Assembly (NCBI RefSeq): GCF_001984065.1
Contig: NZ_LYVP01000037.1
Coordinates: forward strand, 1-50,411
Direction: 5' to 3'
Source of the DNA: Pseudomonas sp. KK4
GTDB taxonomy: Bacteria; Pseudomonadota; Gammaproteobacteria; Pseudomonadales; Pseudomonadaceae
DNA length: 50,411 bases
In this document: piece by piece, positions 33,255 to 42,117 of the stretch
How positions within the stretch are numbered: position 1 is the stretch's first letter
How the letters are laid out: every line of letters begins with the position of its first letter
Position numbers and translations under genes: made by a program
The notes under the pieces: model-generated
Told to the model about the DNA's origin: nothing
Databases searched by the model: none
The model's input: only the letters and a program-made list of their open reading frames with translations

Positions 33255-34005
33255 GAACGCCTTCCAATAGAGAGTTTAATGTTGACTTGGTGGCTTTTTG
33301 CGCGGAGTTGGTCGCCGTCTCTTCAGCCTGTTGAACGGCCGCGTCCTGCACACGCTGGGTAAGGGTCGGTTTCGCTGGTGAATCGGGCAGGGCGGAGGCT
33401 TGGGCGAGCTGTTCCTGGGACTTGGGTTTGTTCAACACATCGACGCCGTTCACGACGGATACCGTGTTGTTGTCCACCAACACCCGCAGGCCATCGGCGG
33501 AAAACCAGATGCCATCCTTGCGCAGCGAGTTGGCGTCAAACGCCACCTTCCAGCGGCTGTTTTCTTCCGAGCGGAAAAACGCGGCAACACCGACGTAGCC
33601 CGCGGCCTTGTTCAACGGCCACTTGTCGACTTGCCCCATGCCCGGCAGCAAGGTGATTTCGCGGTTTTCGAGCAGCGTATTGCCGAGGGCTTTTTGCGGG
33701 TCGTCCCACAGCGTGTCGGCGTCGATCGATGAAAAGCGCTGCAGCGACGTCAACTGATACACGCGAATCACGACGGACAGCGGTGTGCCGGACGCGTCGG
33801 GGTTGAGTTGATTACCGCCATCGGAGGTCAGGATGACCTTCTCGTTATCGTCGAACAGCATGTCGCCGGCCCACGTATCGTCGACCCGCTTGCTGACACG
33901 GTCGGTGACGCCACAGGCGGTCAACGCCATCATCAATGCCACTGCGGTCAGGCATTTTGCCAATGCCGGCTGCGCAGGGCGCTTCCTTGAATGTCTGTTA
34001 TCCAT
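33247..34005 (-). CDS. tssJ: Type VI secretion outer-membrane lipoprotein TssJ, with C-terminal tail
   Basis: A 252-residue lipoprotein with a basic N-region and lipobox MALTAC (Cys31). The transthyretin-like beta-sandwich of TssJ is readable: VVIRVYQLTSLQRFSSIDADTLWDDPQKALG, ITLLPGMGQVDKWPLNKAAGYVGVAAFFR and the last strand VLVDNNTVSV. Beyond it lies a tail of some 65 residues rich in Ala, Gln, Thr and Ser (AQASALPDSP, AEETATNSAQKATKSTLNSL) that ordinary TssJ proteins lack. It sits in the outer membrane and holds the tip of TssM. ATG 34005 is chosen for its signal peptide and AAAGG site; the open frame further upstream is a shadow. Confidence 0.9.
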   Translation of the reverse strand: MDNRHSRKRPAQPALAKCLTAVALMMALTACGVTDRVSKRVDDTWAGDMLFDDNEKVILTSDGGNQLNPDASGTPLSVVIRVYQLTSLQRFSSIDADTLWDDPQKALGNTLLENREITLLPGMGQVDKWPLNKAAGYVGVAAFFRSEENSRWKVAFDANSLRKDGIWFSADGLRVLVDNNTVSVVNGVDVLNKPKSQEQLAQASALPDSPAKPTLTQRVQDAAVQQAEETATNSAQKATKSTLNSLLEGVHE

Positions 34006-34028
34006 GATGGCTACCTTTAAAAACTCAT

Positions 34029-36632
34029 TCAGCACAGGCTGTAGGCGAAATCGCCGTCGCTGCCCAACGCGATGTTCAAACTCTGGATCGGCTTGTCCTG
34101 CGCCATCCGCTCCAGGACCCGTTGCGCCAGTTCCGGCATCAGGCTTTTCGACAGGATGTTGTCGACGTTGCGAGCGCCGCTGTCGACTTCGGTGCAGCGC
34201 GAGGCAATGGCTTTGACCAGTGCTTGGTCGTAGCTCAGGACGGCTTGATGGTTGCGCTCGAAACGCTTGCGGATGCGCTCGAGTTTGAGCGCGACGATGC
34301 GCTCCAGGATGGCGTCCTTGACCGGGTAGTACGGGACAATGCTCAAGCGGCCGAGGAACGCCGGTTTGAATACCTGGTTCAACTCGTCGCGCAGGCCTTC
34401 GACGATGTCTTCCGGCGCCGGTTGCTGCTCGGCATTCAGGCACCACTGCATGATGCGGTCGGTGCCGGTGTTGGAGGTGAGGATGATGACGGTGTTGCGG
34501 AAGTTGATCTCCCGGCCTTCACCGTCATCCAGCACGCCTTTGTCGAACACCTGGAAAAACAGTTCGAGCACGTCCGGGTGGGCTTTTTCCACTTCATCCA
34601 GCAGCACCACGCTGTAAGGCTTGCGCCGCACGGCTTCGGTCAGCACGCCGCCTTCGCCGTAACCGACGTAACCCGGTGGCGAACCCTTGAGGCTCGATAC
34701 CGTGTGGGCTTCCTGGTACTCGGACATGTTGATGGTGATCAGGTTACGTTCGCCGCCGTACAAGGTGTCGGCCAGGGCCAGCGCGGTTTCGGTCTTGCCG
34801 ACGCCGCTCGGGCCGAGCAGCAGGAACACGCCGATCGGCTTGTTCGGGTCTTCCATGCGTGCGCGGGATACCTTGATGCGCTTGCCGATTTCCTGCAGGG
34901 CGTGATCTTGTCCGAGCACCCGTTCGCCGAGCAGCGCGGGCAGGCGCTGGACGGTGTCGATTTCGTCACGGAGCATTTTGCCCAGAGGAATGCCGGTCCA
35001 ACCGGAGATCACTTCGCCAATGGTCCCGCCGTCGACCAACGCATGCACCAACGGTTGTTCACCCTGGACGCTGGTCAGCTCGGCGCGTACCGCCGCAATC
35101 TCGCGGGCATCCGGTGTCTGGTTGTCCGGATGGCTGAGCGCGCCGAGTTTTTCCACCAGTTCCAGTTCGCGTTGCCACTGTTGTTCCAGGGCATCGCGGG
35201 TTTGCTGCTGCGCTTGCAGCTCGGTGTCGAGGATCGCCAGGCGCCGGGCATGGTCGCTGCCCTTGGCGGCTTCTTGCTGCAGCACCGATATTTCCGCCTG
35301 AAGGTTGTCGAGGGTTCTTTTGCAGTCTTCCAGCGGCCCCGGTTGCGACGATTGACCGAGGGCAACCCGCGCGCAGGCGGTGTCCAATACGCTGACGGCC
35401 TTGTCCGGCAGCTGGCGCCCGGTGATGTAGCGATTGGACAGGCGCACGGCTTGCACCAGCGCTTCGTCCATCACCGTGACGTTGTGGTGATCCTGCATCT
35501 TGGCCAGCAAGCCGCGAAGCATGTGGATCGCCTTGTCCTCGTCCGGCTCTTCGACCTTCACCACCTGGAAGCGGCGGGCGAGGGCGGCATCTTTCTCGAA
35601 ATACTTCTTGTACTCGGCCCACGTGGTCGCCGCGATGGTGCGCAATTCGCCACGGGCCAAGGCTGGCTTGAGCAGGTTGGCCGCGTCGTTTTGCCCGGCC
35701 TGGCCACCGGAGCCGATCAGGGTGTGGGCTTCGTCGATGAACAGGATGATCGGGTGCAGGCTGCGCTTGGTTTCTTCGATGACCGACTTGAGGCGGCTTT
35801 CAAATTCGCCTTTCACCCCGGCACCGGCCTGGAGCAAACCCAGGTCCAACGTATGGATGGCCACGTCTTTGAGTACCGACGGCACATCCCCTTGAATGAT
35901 GCGCAGCGCCAGGCCTTCAACCACGGCGGTTTTACCCACGCCGGCTTCACCGGTCAGGATCGGGTTGTTCTGGCGCCGACGGGTGAGAATGTCGACCATC
36001 TGCCGAACCTCGAACTCCCGGCCCAGCACCGGATCAATCCGGCCCTCGCGCGCACTTTGCGTCAGGTTGATGGTGTATTGATCCAGAGCCGGGGTCTTGC
36101 CGTTGCCTTTAACGGTGCTGCGCGCTGCGACGTCTGCCCCCGCCAACGGCTTGGCTTGCTGCGATTCGGCGTTGCCTTCGACTAGCGCGCCGAGGTTGAC
36201 CCGCAGGTCATCGGCGTTGATTTTTTCCAGCTCGGGGGCCGATGCGATGACCACCCGGCGCAGTTCGTTGTCATCCAGCAATGCCTGCAACAGATAACCG
36301 GTGCGAATCTGCCCTTGCCCGAACTCGATAGAGGCCAGCACCCAGGCTTGCTCGATCATTCGCGTAATGTGCGGCGACAGCGCAGGCGTGCGGGTGTTGC
36401 CTTTCTTGAACGTCCCCAGCGCGCTCACCAACTGAGCTTGCAGGCGATCCGGCACCACGTCGTAGTGACGCAGGATGGCGGGCAGGTCGTTGTCGTTGCT
36501 GTCGAGCAACTGCAACAACAGGTGCTCGATCTCGACGTCGTAATGCTGTTCCGACAGGCACAAGGCCGCAGCACTTTCGGTGGCGGTGCGGCTGGTGTCG
36601 TTCAGTTTGGCAAACAGGGACTTCAGGTTCAC
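34029..36632 (-). CDS. clpV: Type VI secretion AAA+ ATPase TssH (ClpV)
   Basis: An 867-residue ClpB-type disaggregase that recycles contracted TssB/TssC sheath. The N-domain (LCLSEQHYDVEIEHLLLQLLD) differs from housekeeping ClpB as in ClpV. The first AAA+ module has Walker A GEAGVGKT at 228-235 and Walker B LFIDEAHTLIG; the middle coiled coil is present (LDTELQAQQQTRDALEQQWQ); the second module has GPSGVGKTE near residue 605 and VVLLDEVEKAHPDVLELFFQ. All catalytic motifs are intact. Its start overlaps tssG by ATGA and tssJ follows after 23 bases. Confidence 0.96.
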   Translation of the reverse strand: MNLKSLFAKLNDTSRTATESAAALCLSEQHYDVEIEHLLLQLLDSNDNDLPAILRHYDVVPDRLQAQLVSALGTFKKGNTRTPALSPHITRMIEQAWVLASIEFGQGQIRTGYLLQALLDDNELRRVVIASAPELEKINADDLRVNLGALVEGNAESQQAKPLAGADVAARSTVKGNGKTPALDQYTINLTQSAREGRIDPVLGREFEVRQMVDILTRRRQNNPILTGEAGVGKTAVVEGLALRIIQGDVPSVLKDVAIHTLDLGLLQAGAGVKGEFESRLKSVIEETKRSLHPIILFIDEAHTLIGSGGQAGQNDAANLLKPALARGELRTIAATTWAEYKKYFEKDAALARRFQVVKVEEPDEDKAIHMLRGLLAKMQDHHNVTVMDEALVQAVRLSNRYITGRQLPDKAVSVLDTACARVALGQSSQPGPLEDCKRTLDNLQAEISVLQQEAAKGSDHARRLAILDTELQAQQQTRDALEQQWQRELELVEKLGALSHPDNQTPDAREIAAVRAELTSVQGEQPLVHALVDGGTIGEVISGWTGIPLGKMLRDEIDTVQRLPALLGERVLGQDHALQEIGKRIKVSRARMEDPNKPIGVFLLLGPSGVGKTETALALADTLYGGERNLITINMSEYQEAHTVSSLKGSPPGYVGYGEGGVLTEAVRRKPYSVVLLDEVEKAHPDVLELFFQVFDKGVLDDGEGREINFRNTVIILTSNTGTDRIMQWCLNAEQQPAPEDIVEGLRDELNQVFKPAFLGRLSIVPYYPVKDAILERIVALKLERIRKRFERNHQAVLSYDQALVKAIASRCTEVDSGARNVDNILSKSLMPELAQRVLERMAQDKPIQSLNIALGSDGDFAYSLC

Positions 36633-37699
36633 AGGGAGACCCCATCAAAAGGAATGTGGAAGAGGGCACAACGGGAAGGTTCCACGTCGACACCGGGGCG
36701 CTTGAGCCAGCCTTGCCAGCCCAGTGCAACGTTGCCCTGGCGCCCGAGGCGAGCCACGGGTACTGCTTCGGGTTTGAGCCGGGGCGACAACTGGAAGTCC
36801 AGTTCGGCGCCGACGTAGAACCGCACCAGCTCCACCAGTTTGCGGTAGTCCACGGTGCCTGGCTGGAAGCGTTGATAGTCGACCAGGTCCAGCGGACCGA
36901 GCTCGATGCGCACGCACGACTGGTAGTCCCAGACCCGGTTACCGGCGACTGCGCTTTGCCCGAGCACGGCGTTTTTGCGGCCCAATTGCGTGCATTGGCT
37001 GGCGTCGAGTTTCAGCCAGCGTCCGGCAAATGGCTTGACCTTGAACGGCAGCGAAAAATAGAAGCTCAGCATCACTTCAAGGTTCAGCGAGTTGCGCGGC
37101 TTCTGGGCGAACAGGCCGGAGAAATAGCTGAACAGTTCGCGTCGCAGCGGCGAGCCTTGCCTGTCGAATTTCTGCTTCTGCGCCTGTGGCCCGAAGCCGA
37201 CCAGGTTGAGCAGGTAGCGATCGAAATCCGAGGTGCCTTTGCGTTCGTATTCGATGTAGAACTTGTATTTCTGCCAGGCCTCGTAGAACAGCGTGGTCAT
37301 GCGATGCGAGAACATATCGAGGAAGGCGTGGGCCGCATCATCGCGGTGCTGGATATGTCGGTCGATCAACAATTCGGTGTAGGGGCGCGGCAACACGCCG
37401 GACGGCCCGACCAGCCCCATGAACGTGACTTGCACTTCAGACAGGGGCAAACCTGCCGCCGATACCTTGCCTTCACGCTCGAACTGCAAGTCGCTGACTT
37501 CACTGGCAGGGAAGTTCAGCGACAGCTGCGAGCGAAAACGCAACGGGTCTTCGTGCGGCCGAGTGTCCAGGTCCATGCGCCCGGTTCTGCTGTAATGCAG
37601 GCGGAGCAAGCGCACCAATTGGAAAAACTCGAATCGGTGCGGCTCAGCCCGTGCCTGATCGATCAGACCAGGGGTTGATCGCCGGTTCGCGGTGGCCAT
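36629..37699 (-). CDS. tssG: Type VI secretion baseplate subunit TssG
   Basis: A 356-residue TssG (ImpH). The signature PHRFEFFQLVRLLRLHYSR opens the protein; LRFRSQLSLNFPASEVSDL, VTFMGLVGPSGVLPRPYTELL, RDDAAHAFLDMFSHRMTTLFYEAWQKY and the C-terminal QRFQPGTVDYRKLVELVRFYVGAELDF are typical. TssG forms the wedge of the baseplate with two TssF copies and TssE, around the VgrG hub. The start overlaps the tssF end by 37 bases and the end overlaps clpV by four, so expression is strongly coupled. Confidence 0.95.
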   Translation of the reverse strand: MATANRRSTPGLIDQARAEPHRFEFFQLVRLLRLHYSRTGRMDLDTRPHEDPLRFRSQLSLNFPASEVSDLQFEREGKVSAAGLPLSEVQVTFMGLVGPSGVLPRPYTELLIDRHIQHRDDAAHAFLDMFSHRMTTLFYEAWQKYKFYIEYERKGTSDFDRYLLNLVGFGPQAQKQKFDRQGSPLRRELFSYFSGLFAQKPRNSLNLEVMLSFYFSLPFKVKPFAGRWLKLDASQCTQLGRKNAVLGQSAVAGNRVWDYQSCVRIELGPLDLVDYQRFQPGTVDYRKLVELVRFYVGAELDFQLSPRLKPEAVPVARLGRQGNVALGWQGWLKRPGVDVEPSRCALFHIPFDGVSL

Positions 37700-39495
37700 T
37701 GGACGACTCTCTTTTCGCGCTGCAAGGTGCGAAGGGTTAATTGGGTAAAACTGTTCATGGTGCAGTACTGGCCAAAGAAATGGTCGAGCACCATGCCGAA
37801 CAAAAACACACCGCTGCCGGTGTATTGGCTTTCATCGAAATTCAGGGTGATGCCGACGCCGCGGACAAAGTTCGGGCGCGGATGGCCGATGCGTGCCACC
37901 ACCGGCTCGCTGCTGATCGAGACGATGCCGTTGATCTGTTTGCGCAGCGCCGACGCATTGCGGTAGTTGTAGAGCGACAGCAGCTCCAGCAGCACTTCGC
38001 GACCCTGGGATACCAGCGACATGTGGTTGAGCGATAGGTGCGAAATCAACCGCCAGATCACCCCGTTGCCCAGCGGCACACGCGCGGTGGCGGTCGGTTT
38101 GCGCAGGCAGCGAATGTCCTGGATCACCGAGTTGCCCGGAATGTTGAAGTCGCCGCGCTCACCGCCGAACGGCAGCATCAGCGGCAGGTCACGATTGCTG
38201 CAGGTCAGGCGCAGGCTCAAGGTGTCGTTGCTGGAGTTGAGCAACTCCAGTTCGCGATCGACCACGCGGATAAACACGTCCGAGCCGTCACGCTGGCGCG
38301 ACTGCACCGGCCGACGGCGGGCGATCCAGAAGCTCTGGCCGGGACCCTGATCGCCACGCGGTTCGAAGAACGGATGACAAGTACCGACCTGATCGACACC
38401 GCCGACTTTGCGCACCCGTCGCACACGATCGATCGACACCACTTCCGCCGAGCCTTGCAGGCGAACATCCGGCGTCACGGCATACTCGTGCTGGGTATGG
38501 GTCAACTTGATCGGCTCGGCCTGCTGGCGGAACAGGTTGATGATCGGCGTGCAGTTGAGCTTGAAGTTATTGCGCCCGATGTTCTGCGTCAGGCGCGCCA
38601 GGCGATCGCTCAGGTCGTAATCGGAAAAGTAGAAGTTGATCTCGATCTTCTCGAGATTCTTGCCCGCTAACAGCCGCGCAAAACCCGAGAGATCGAAGAA
38701 CATGAACTTGTCCGGGAACGTGAAGTACTCGTGCAGCAAGCGATAACCCAGGAACGAGCGCTCCGAGTAATCCACCAAGCCTTCATCGCGACCATAACCG
38801 ACGGCGTTCAATGCGTTCGCCGGCAAGGTGATCTCGCGGGTTCGCCCCTCATCCTCGAACGACAACGTGGCCTTGGCCAGATTGTTGAACAGCAACTCGT
38901 AGAGCTGCAGCATCAGGGTGCTTTCGCCGTCGAGGAAAAAGCGCAGGCTGTCCAGTTCCATCTTGCCGAACAAGATATCGGAGGTCGCCGTCAGGCCGAT
39001 GCGCAGGCGCGCGACCAAGTCAGCGGTATGACCGTTGAACGCCGAGCGTTCCATTTCAATGAACGACGCCTGATGCACCGCCACCGGCCACAGTTCGACC
39101 GGGTAGCAGGTGCGGAATTTGCACACCACGCCATCAATCGGGTTGGCGCTGAGCTCGGTGTGCCGGGCGACGCGAAAAGCTTCGGTGACTTTTTCCTGCT
39201 TGCCCAGGTTGAACTCGACGATCGACATCGACGGGGTAGGGCGCAGGTAATGCGGGTACAGCACTTCGAGAAACGACTCGACGATTTCCGGCAGTTCATC
39301 GTCGAGTTTTTTGTGCACGCGAGCGGACAGGAACGAGAAGGCTTCGATCAAGCGCTCGGTATGCGGGTCTTCGCAGTTATCGCCCTCGATGAGCAACCGC
39401 GAAGCAATCTTCGGGTACTGGCTCGCAAACTCCTGGCCCAGAAAGCGCAGGTGCGACAGTTCCTTTTCGTAGTAGGGCAGCAGATCGTCGAGCAT
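37663..39495 (-). CDS. tssF: Type VI secretion baseplate subunit TssF
   Basis: A 610-residue TssF (ImpG/VasA). The start MLDDLLPYYEKELSHLRFLGQEFASQYPKIASRL is diagnostic, followed by DPHTERLIEAFSFLSARVHKKLDDELPEIVESFLEVLYPHYLRPTPSM. The C-terminal gp6-like part includes GNGVIWRLISHLSLNHMSL and GVGITLNFDESQYTGSGVFLFGMVLDHFFGQYCTMNSFTQL. Two copies join one TssG in each baseplate wedge. It begins within one base of the tssE stop (TGATG) and ends inside tssG. Confidence 0.96.
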   Translation of the reverse strand: MLDDLLPYYEKELSHLRFLGQEFASQYPKIASRLLIEGDNCEDPHTERLIEAFSFLSARVHKKLDDELPEIVESFLEVLYPHYLRPTPSMSIVEFNLGKQEKVTEAFRVARHTELSANPIDGVVCKFRTCYPVELWPVAVHQASFIEMERSAFNGHTADLVARLRIGLTATSDILFGKMELDSLRFFLDGESTLMLQLYELLFNNLAKATLSFEDEGRTREITLPANALNAVGYGRDEGLVDYSERSFLGYRLLHEYFTFPDKFMFFDLSGFARLLAGKNLEKIEINFYFSDYDLSDRLARLTQNIGRNNFKLNCTPIINLFRQQAEPIKLTHTQHEYAVTPDVRLQGSAEVVSIDRVRRVRKVGGVDQVGTCHPFFEPRGDQGPGQSFWIARRRPVQSRQRDGSDVFIRVVDRELELLNSSNDTLSLRLTCSNRDLPLMLPFGGERGDFNIPGNSVIQDIRCLRKPTATARVPLGNGVIWRLISHLSLNHMSLVSQGREVLLELLSLYNYRNASALRKQINGIVSISSEPVVARIGHPRPNFVRGVGITLNFDESQYTGSGVFLFGMVLDHFFGQYCTMNSFTQLTLRTLQREKRVVQWPPRTGDQPLV

Positions 39496-39977
39496 CAGTT
39501 GAGGTTCTGCACTTTGTATTCCTGGGTGTTGACCTGCAGCACAGCGTCAAAGGAAACCTGACGGGTGATGTCCTGCAGGCGCAGTACTGCGTCCACGCGG
39601 AAGGTCAGCATGCGTTGGCCGGTTTGCTGGGCGAGCAGTTGGACTTTTACGCTGCGAAACCGTCGATCGCCGACGGTGATCGCTTTCTCCAGTTGTCGTT
39701 GAATCAACAGGCGGTCTTGGGGATCAAGCACGCTGCGGCTGGTGAAATCCGGCATGCCATAGTCGAGGATGCTGCCGCTCAGGTTGACGAAACCGTCCAG
39801 CTCGTTGGCGACCAGGGACTGGCGGGTGTTGACCAGAATTTCCAGGTCGCGAACGATGCTGGCCTTGTAATCGGCCAGCGAACACAAGCGTTGCGATGAC
39901 GCTTCGATGGACTGATGCGGACGATCGTCCAGCAATCGGTCCAGCAGTGATGGCAACAACTTGTGTTGACTGGTCAT
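39495..39977 (-). CDS. tssE: Type VI secretion baseplate subunit TssE (gp25-like)
   Basis: A 160-residue gp25/lysozyme-like wedge protein that starts sheath polymerisation. The central motif VRDLEILVNTRQSL matches the conserved LEILLNTR of gp25, and NLSGSILDYGMPDF follows as expected, with FRSVKVQLL and FRVDAVLRL near the end. There is no catalytic lysozyme residue pattern, so it is structural. It lies 25 bases after tssC and overlaps tssF by one base. Confidence 0.94.
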   Translation of the reverse strand: MTSQHKLLPSLLDRLLDDRPHQSIEASSQRLCSLADYKASIVRDLEILVNTRQSLVANELDGFVNLSGSILDYGMPDFTSRSVLDPQDRLLIQRQLEKAITVGDRRFRSVKVQLLAQQTGQRMLTFRVDAVLRLQDITRQVSFDAVLQVNTQEYKVQNLN

Positions 39978-40002
39978 GGTGCCTCCTTGGCAACGTGTTC
40001 GA

Positions 40003-41505
40003 TCAGCCGCGGGTCGATTGCGGCAATTCAGCGACCAGGCGCAACGAAGCGGTCAGCTCGTCCAGTTGGTAATGTGGACGCAGATACGTCACGGCCTTGT
40101 ACACGCCTGGCTTGCCGGGTACCTCGAACACTTCGGCCCGCGCTTCGCGCAACGGGAACTTGGCCTTGGCTTCCTGGCTGGCGGTGTCATCCAGCAGCAC
40201 ATAGCTCGACAGCCACTTGTTGAGGAACAGCTCGACGTCCTTGCGGGACGCGAAGCTGCCGATCTTGTCGCGCATGATCGCCTTCATGTAGTGCGCGATG
40301 CGCGAGGTGGCGAAAATGTACTGCAACTGCGCGGACAGCCGCGCGTTGGCGTTGGCGATGTCGGTGTTGTACTGCTTCTGTTTTTGCGCCGACTGCGTAC
40401 CGAAGAACGCGGCGTAGTCCGTGCCCTTGCAGTGCACCAGCGGAATGAAGCCCAGGTCCGACAGCTCTTTTTCACGACGGTCGGTGATGGCGATTTCGGT
40501 CGGGCACTTGAGGGCGATTTCGCCGTCATCGGTCTTGAACGTGTGGGTCGGCAGGCCTTCGACCAGGCCACCGCCTTCGACACCACGAATGGCCACGCAC
40601 CAGCCGTAACGGGAAAACGCATCGGTGACCCGGGTGCCCAGCGCGTAGGCGGCGTTCATCCACAGGTACTTGTTGTGGTCACGGCCGTCGACGCTTTCGA
40701 CAAAGTTGAATTCTTCGACCGGGGTGGTATCCGGGCCGTAAGGCAGGCGACCGAGCACGTGAGGCAGGGTCAAGCCCACGTAGCGCGAGTCTTCCGAAGC
40801 GCGGAACGACTTCCACTTGGCGTACTCGACGGTGTCGAAAATCTTCGCCAGATCCCGTGGGCCGGACATGTCGGTAAACGAATCCCAGCCGAACAGTTCG
40901 GGCGACGCCGCCGAGATGAACGGTGCGTGGGCGGCCGCGGCGACATGGGAAATCTCCTCGAGCAGGTACATGTCCTCCGGGCTGCGATTGAACTCGTAGT
41001 CACCCAGCAGCATGCCGAACGGCGCACCGCCGAAGGTGCCGTATTCTTCTTCGTAGATCTTCTTGAACAGCGCGCTCTGGTCGAATTCGGAGGCGGCCTT
41101 GAGGTCGCGAACCAGGTCTTTTTTCGACGCGTTGAGCAGGTGGATCTTCAGTGTGGTGCTGGTCTCGGTCTGGTCGACCTGATACTTCAGGCCGCGCCAG
41201 GAGGCTTCCAGCTGCTGGAATTCCCCGGCATGCATGATCTCGTTCATCTGCTCGGAGAGCATCGCGTCGATTTCGGCGATACGCGCATCGAGCACGGCGA
41301 TCAGGTCCTTGCTCGGCGTCATTTCGCCTTCGAGGATCTGGTTGACCAGTTCGCCGATCAGGTCGCGGGTACGGGTGCGTTCAGTCTCGGAACGGGCCAC
41401 GCGGCTTTCGGAAATGATGCTGTCGAGCAACGAGGATTGCGCGGTGAAGCTGTCCACTTCCACCAGCGTGCTGTCCTGTTGAGTCACGGTTTGCTTGTCG
41501 TTCAT
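40003..41505 (-). CDS. tssC: Type VI secretion sheath large subunit TssC (VipB)
   Basis: A 500-residue large sheath protein. Conserved blocks are all present: ILDARIAEIDAMLSEQMNEIMH, LEASWRGLKYQVDQTET, FGGAPFGMLLGDYEF, PFISAASPELFGWDSF, YVGLTLPHVLGRLPYG, WMNAAYALGTRVTDAFSRYGWCVAIRG, HYMKAIMRDKIGSFAS and the C-terminal YLRPHYQLDELTASLRLVAELP. It forms the contractile outer tube with TssB and is recycled by ClpV. It follows tssB by 10 bases with an AGGAG ribosome binding site. Confidence 0.97.
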   Translation of the reverse strand: MNDKQTVTQQDSTLVEVDSFTAQSSLLDSIISESRVARSETERTRTRDLIGELVNQILEGEMTPSKDLIAVLDARIAEIDAMLSEQMNEIMHAGEFQQLEASWRGLKYQVDQTETSTTLKIHLLNASKKDLVRDLKAASEFDQSALFKKIYEEEYGTFGGAPFGMLLGDYEFNRSPEDMYLLEEISHVAAAAHAPFISAASPELFGWDSFTDMSGPRDLAKIFDTVEYAKWKSFRASEDSRYVGLTLPHVLGRLPYGPDTTPVEEFNFVESVDGRDHNKYLWMNAAYALGTRVTDAFSRYGWCVAIRGVEGGGLVEGLPTHTFKTDDGEIALKCPTEIAITDRREKELSDLGFIPLVHCKGTDYAAFFGTQSAQKQKQYNTDIANANARLSAQLQYIFATSRIAHYMKAIMRDKIGSFASRKDVELFLNKWLSSYVLLDDTASQEAKAKFPLREARAEVFEVPGKPGVYKAVTYLRPHYQLDELTASLRLVAELPQSTRG

Positions 41506-41515
41506 CGTCAGGCTC

Positions 41516-42049
41516 CTACGCTTTGCCGTCGGTGGCGGGAACGGCGGCTTCGCGGCCGAATTCCTTGCCCAGGGTTTTCAACTTCTCGGTATTCTGCAAC
41601 ACGTCCATCAGCAGCTCTTCGAGCTTGTCGTTGCCACCCATCTTGTTACGCAGGTCCGCCAGCTTGTTGCGCACTTCCAACAGCTTGCGCAGCGGCTCGA
41701 CCTGCTTGACCACGTTCTGCGGTTCGAAGTCTTCGAGGGCGTTGAAGTTGAGCTCCACGCCCAGCTGAGTACCGTTTTTTGCCAGGGTGTTGTCGACGCG
41801 ATAGGTCAGGCGCGGCTTGATGCCCTTGAGCACACCGTTGAAGTTGTCGCGGTCGATGAAAATGAACTTGCGGTCCTTGAGCTTCGGCAGCGGCTCCAGC
41901 GGGTTGCCGGAGAAATCGCCCAGCACACCGACGACAAAGGGCAGCTCTTTCTTTTCCTGAGCGTCACCGATATCCACGTCGTAGGTGATATGGACCCGAG
42001 GCGCGCGAACGCGGTCGAGTTTGTGCTGGGTACTTTCCTTCTTCGCCAT
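41516..42049 (-). CDS. tssB: Type VI secretion sheath small subunit TssB (VipA)
   Basis: A 177-residue small sheath protein. Typical features are RVHITYDVDIGDAQEKKELPFVVGVLGDFSGNP, RKFIFIDRDNFNGVLKGIKPRLTYRVDNTL, VELNFNALEDFEPQNVVKQVEPLRKLLEVRNKLADLRNKMGGNDKLEELLMDVL. The last helix near residues 120-145 is where partner subunits are woven together. ATG 42049 has a good ribosome binding site (AGGAG at 7 bases) and gives the usual MAKKEST start. It is second in the operon, 68 bases after the unknown lead gene. Confidence 0.96.
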   Translation of the reverse strand: MAKKESTQHKLDRVRAPRVHITYDVDIGDAQEKKELPFVVGVLGDFSGNPLEPLPKLKDRKFIFIDRDNFNGVLKGIKPRLTYRVDNTLAKNGTQLGVELNFNALEDFEPQNVVKQVEPLRKLLEVRNKLADLRNKMGGNDKLEELLMDVLQNTEKLKTLGKEFGREAAVPATDGKA

Positions 42050-42117
42050 CGTGATCTCCTGTGCGAACAATTCGCTGCAAGTCGTTTGCGTGTCGGTTCA
42101 ATGGGTGGCCGAGCGCG

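Noticed and set aside
34122..36185. Plus-strand open frame of 687 codons opposite clpV
   Set aside because: Antisense shadow of clpV with no recognisable domain or start signal.
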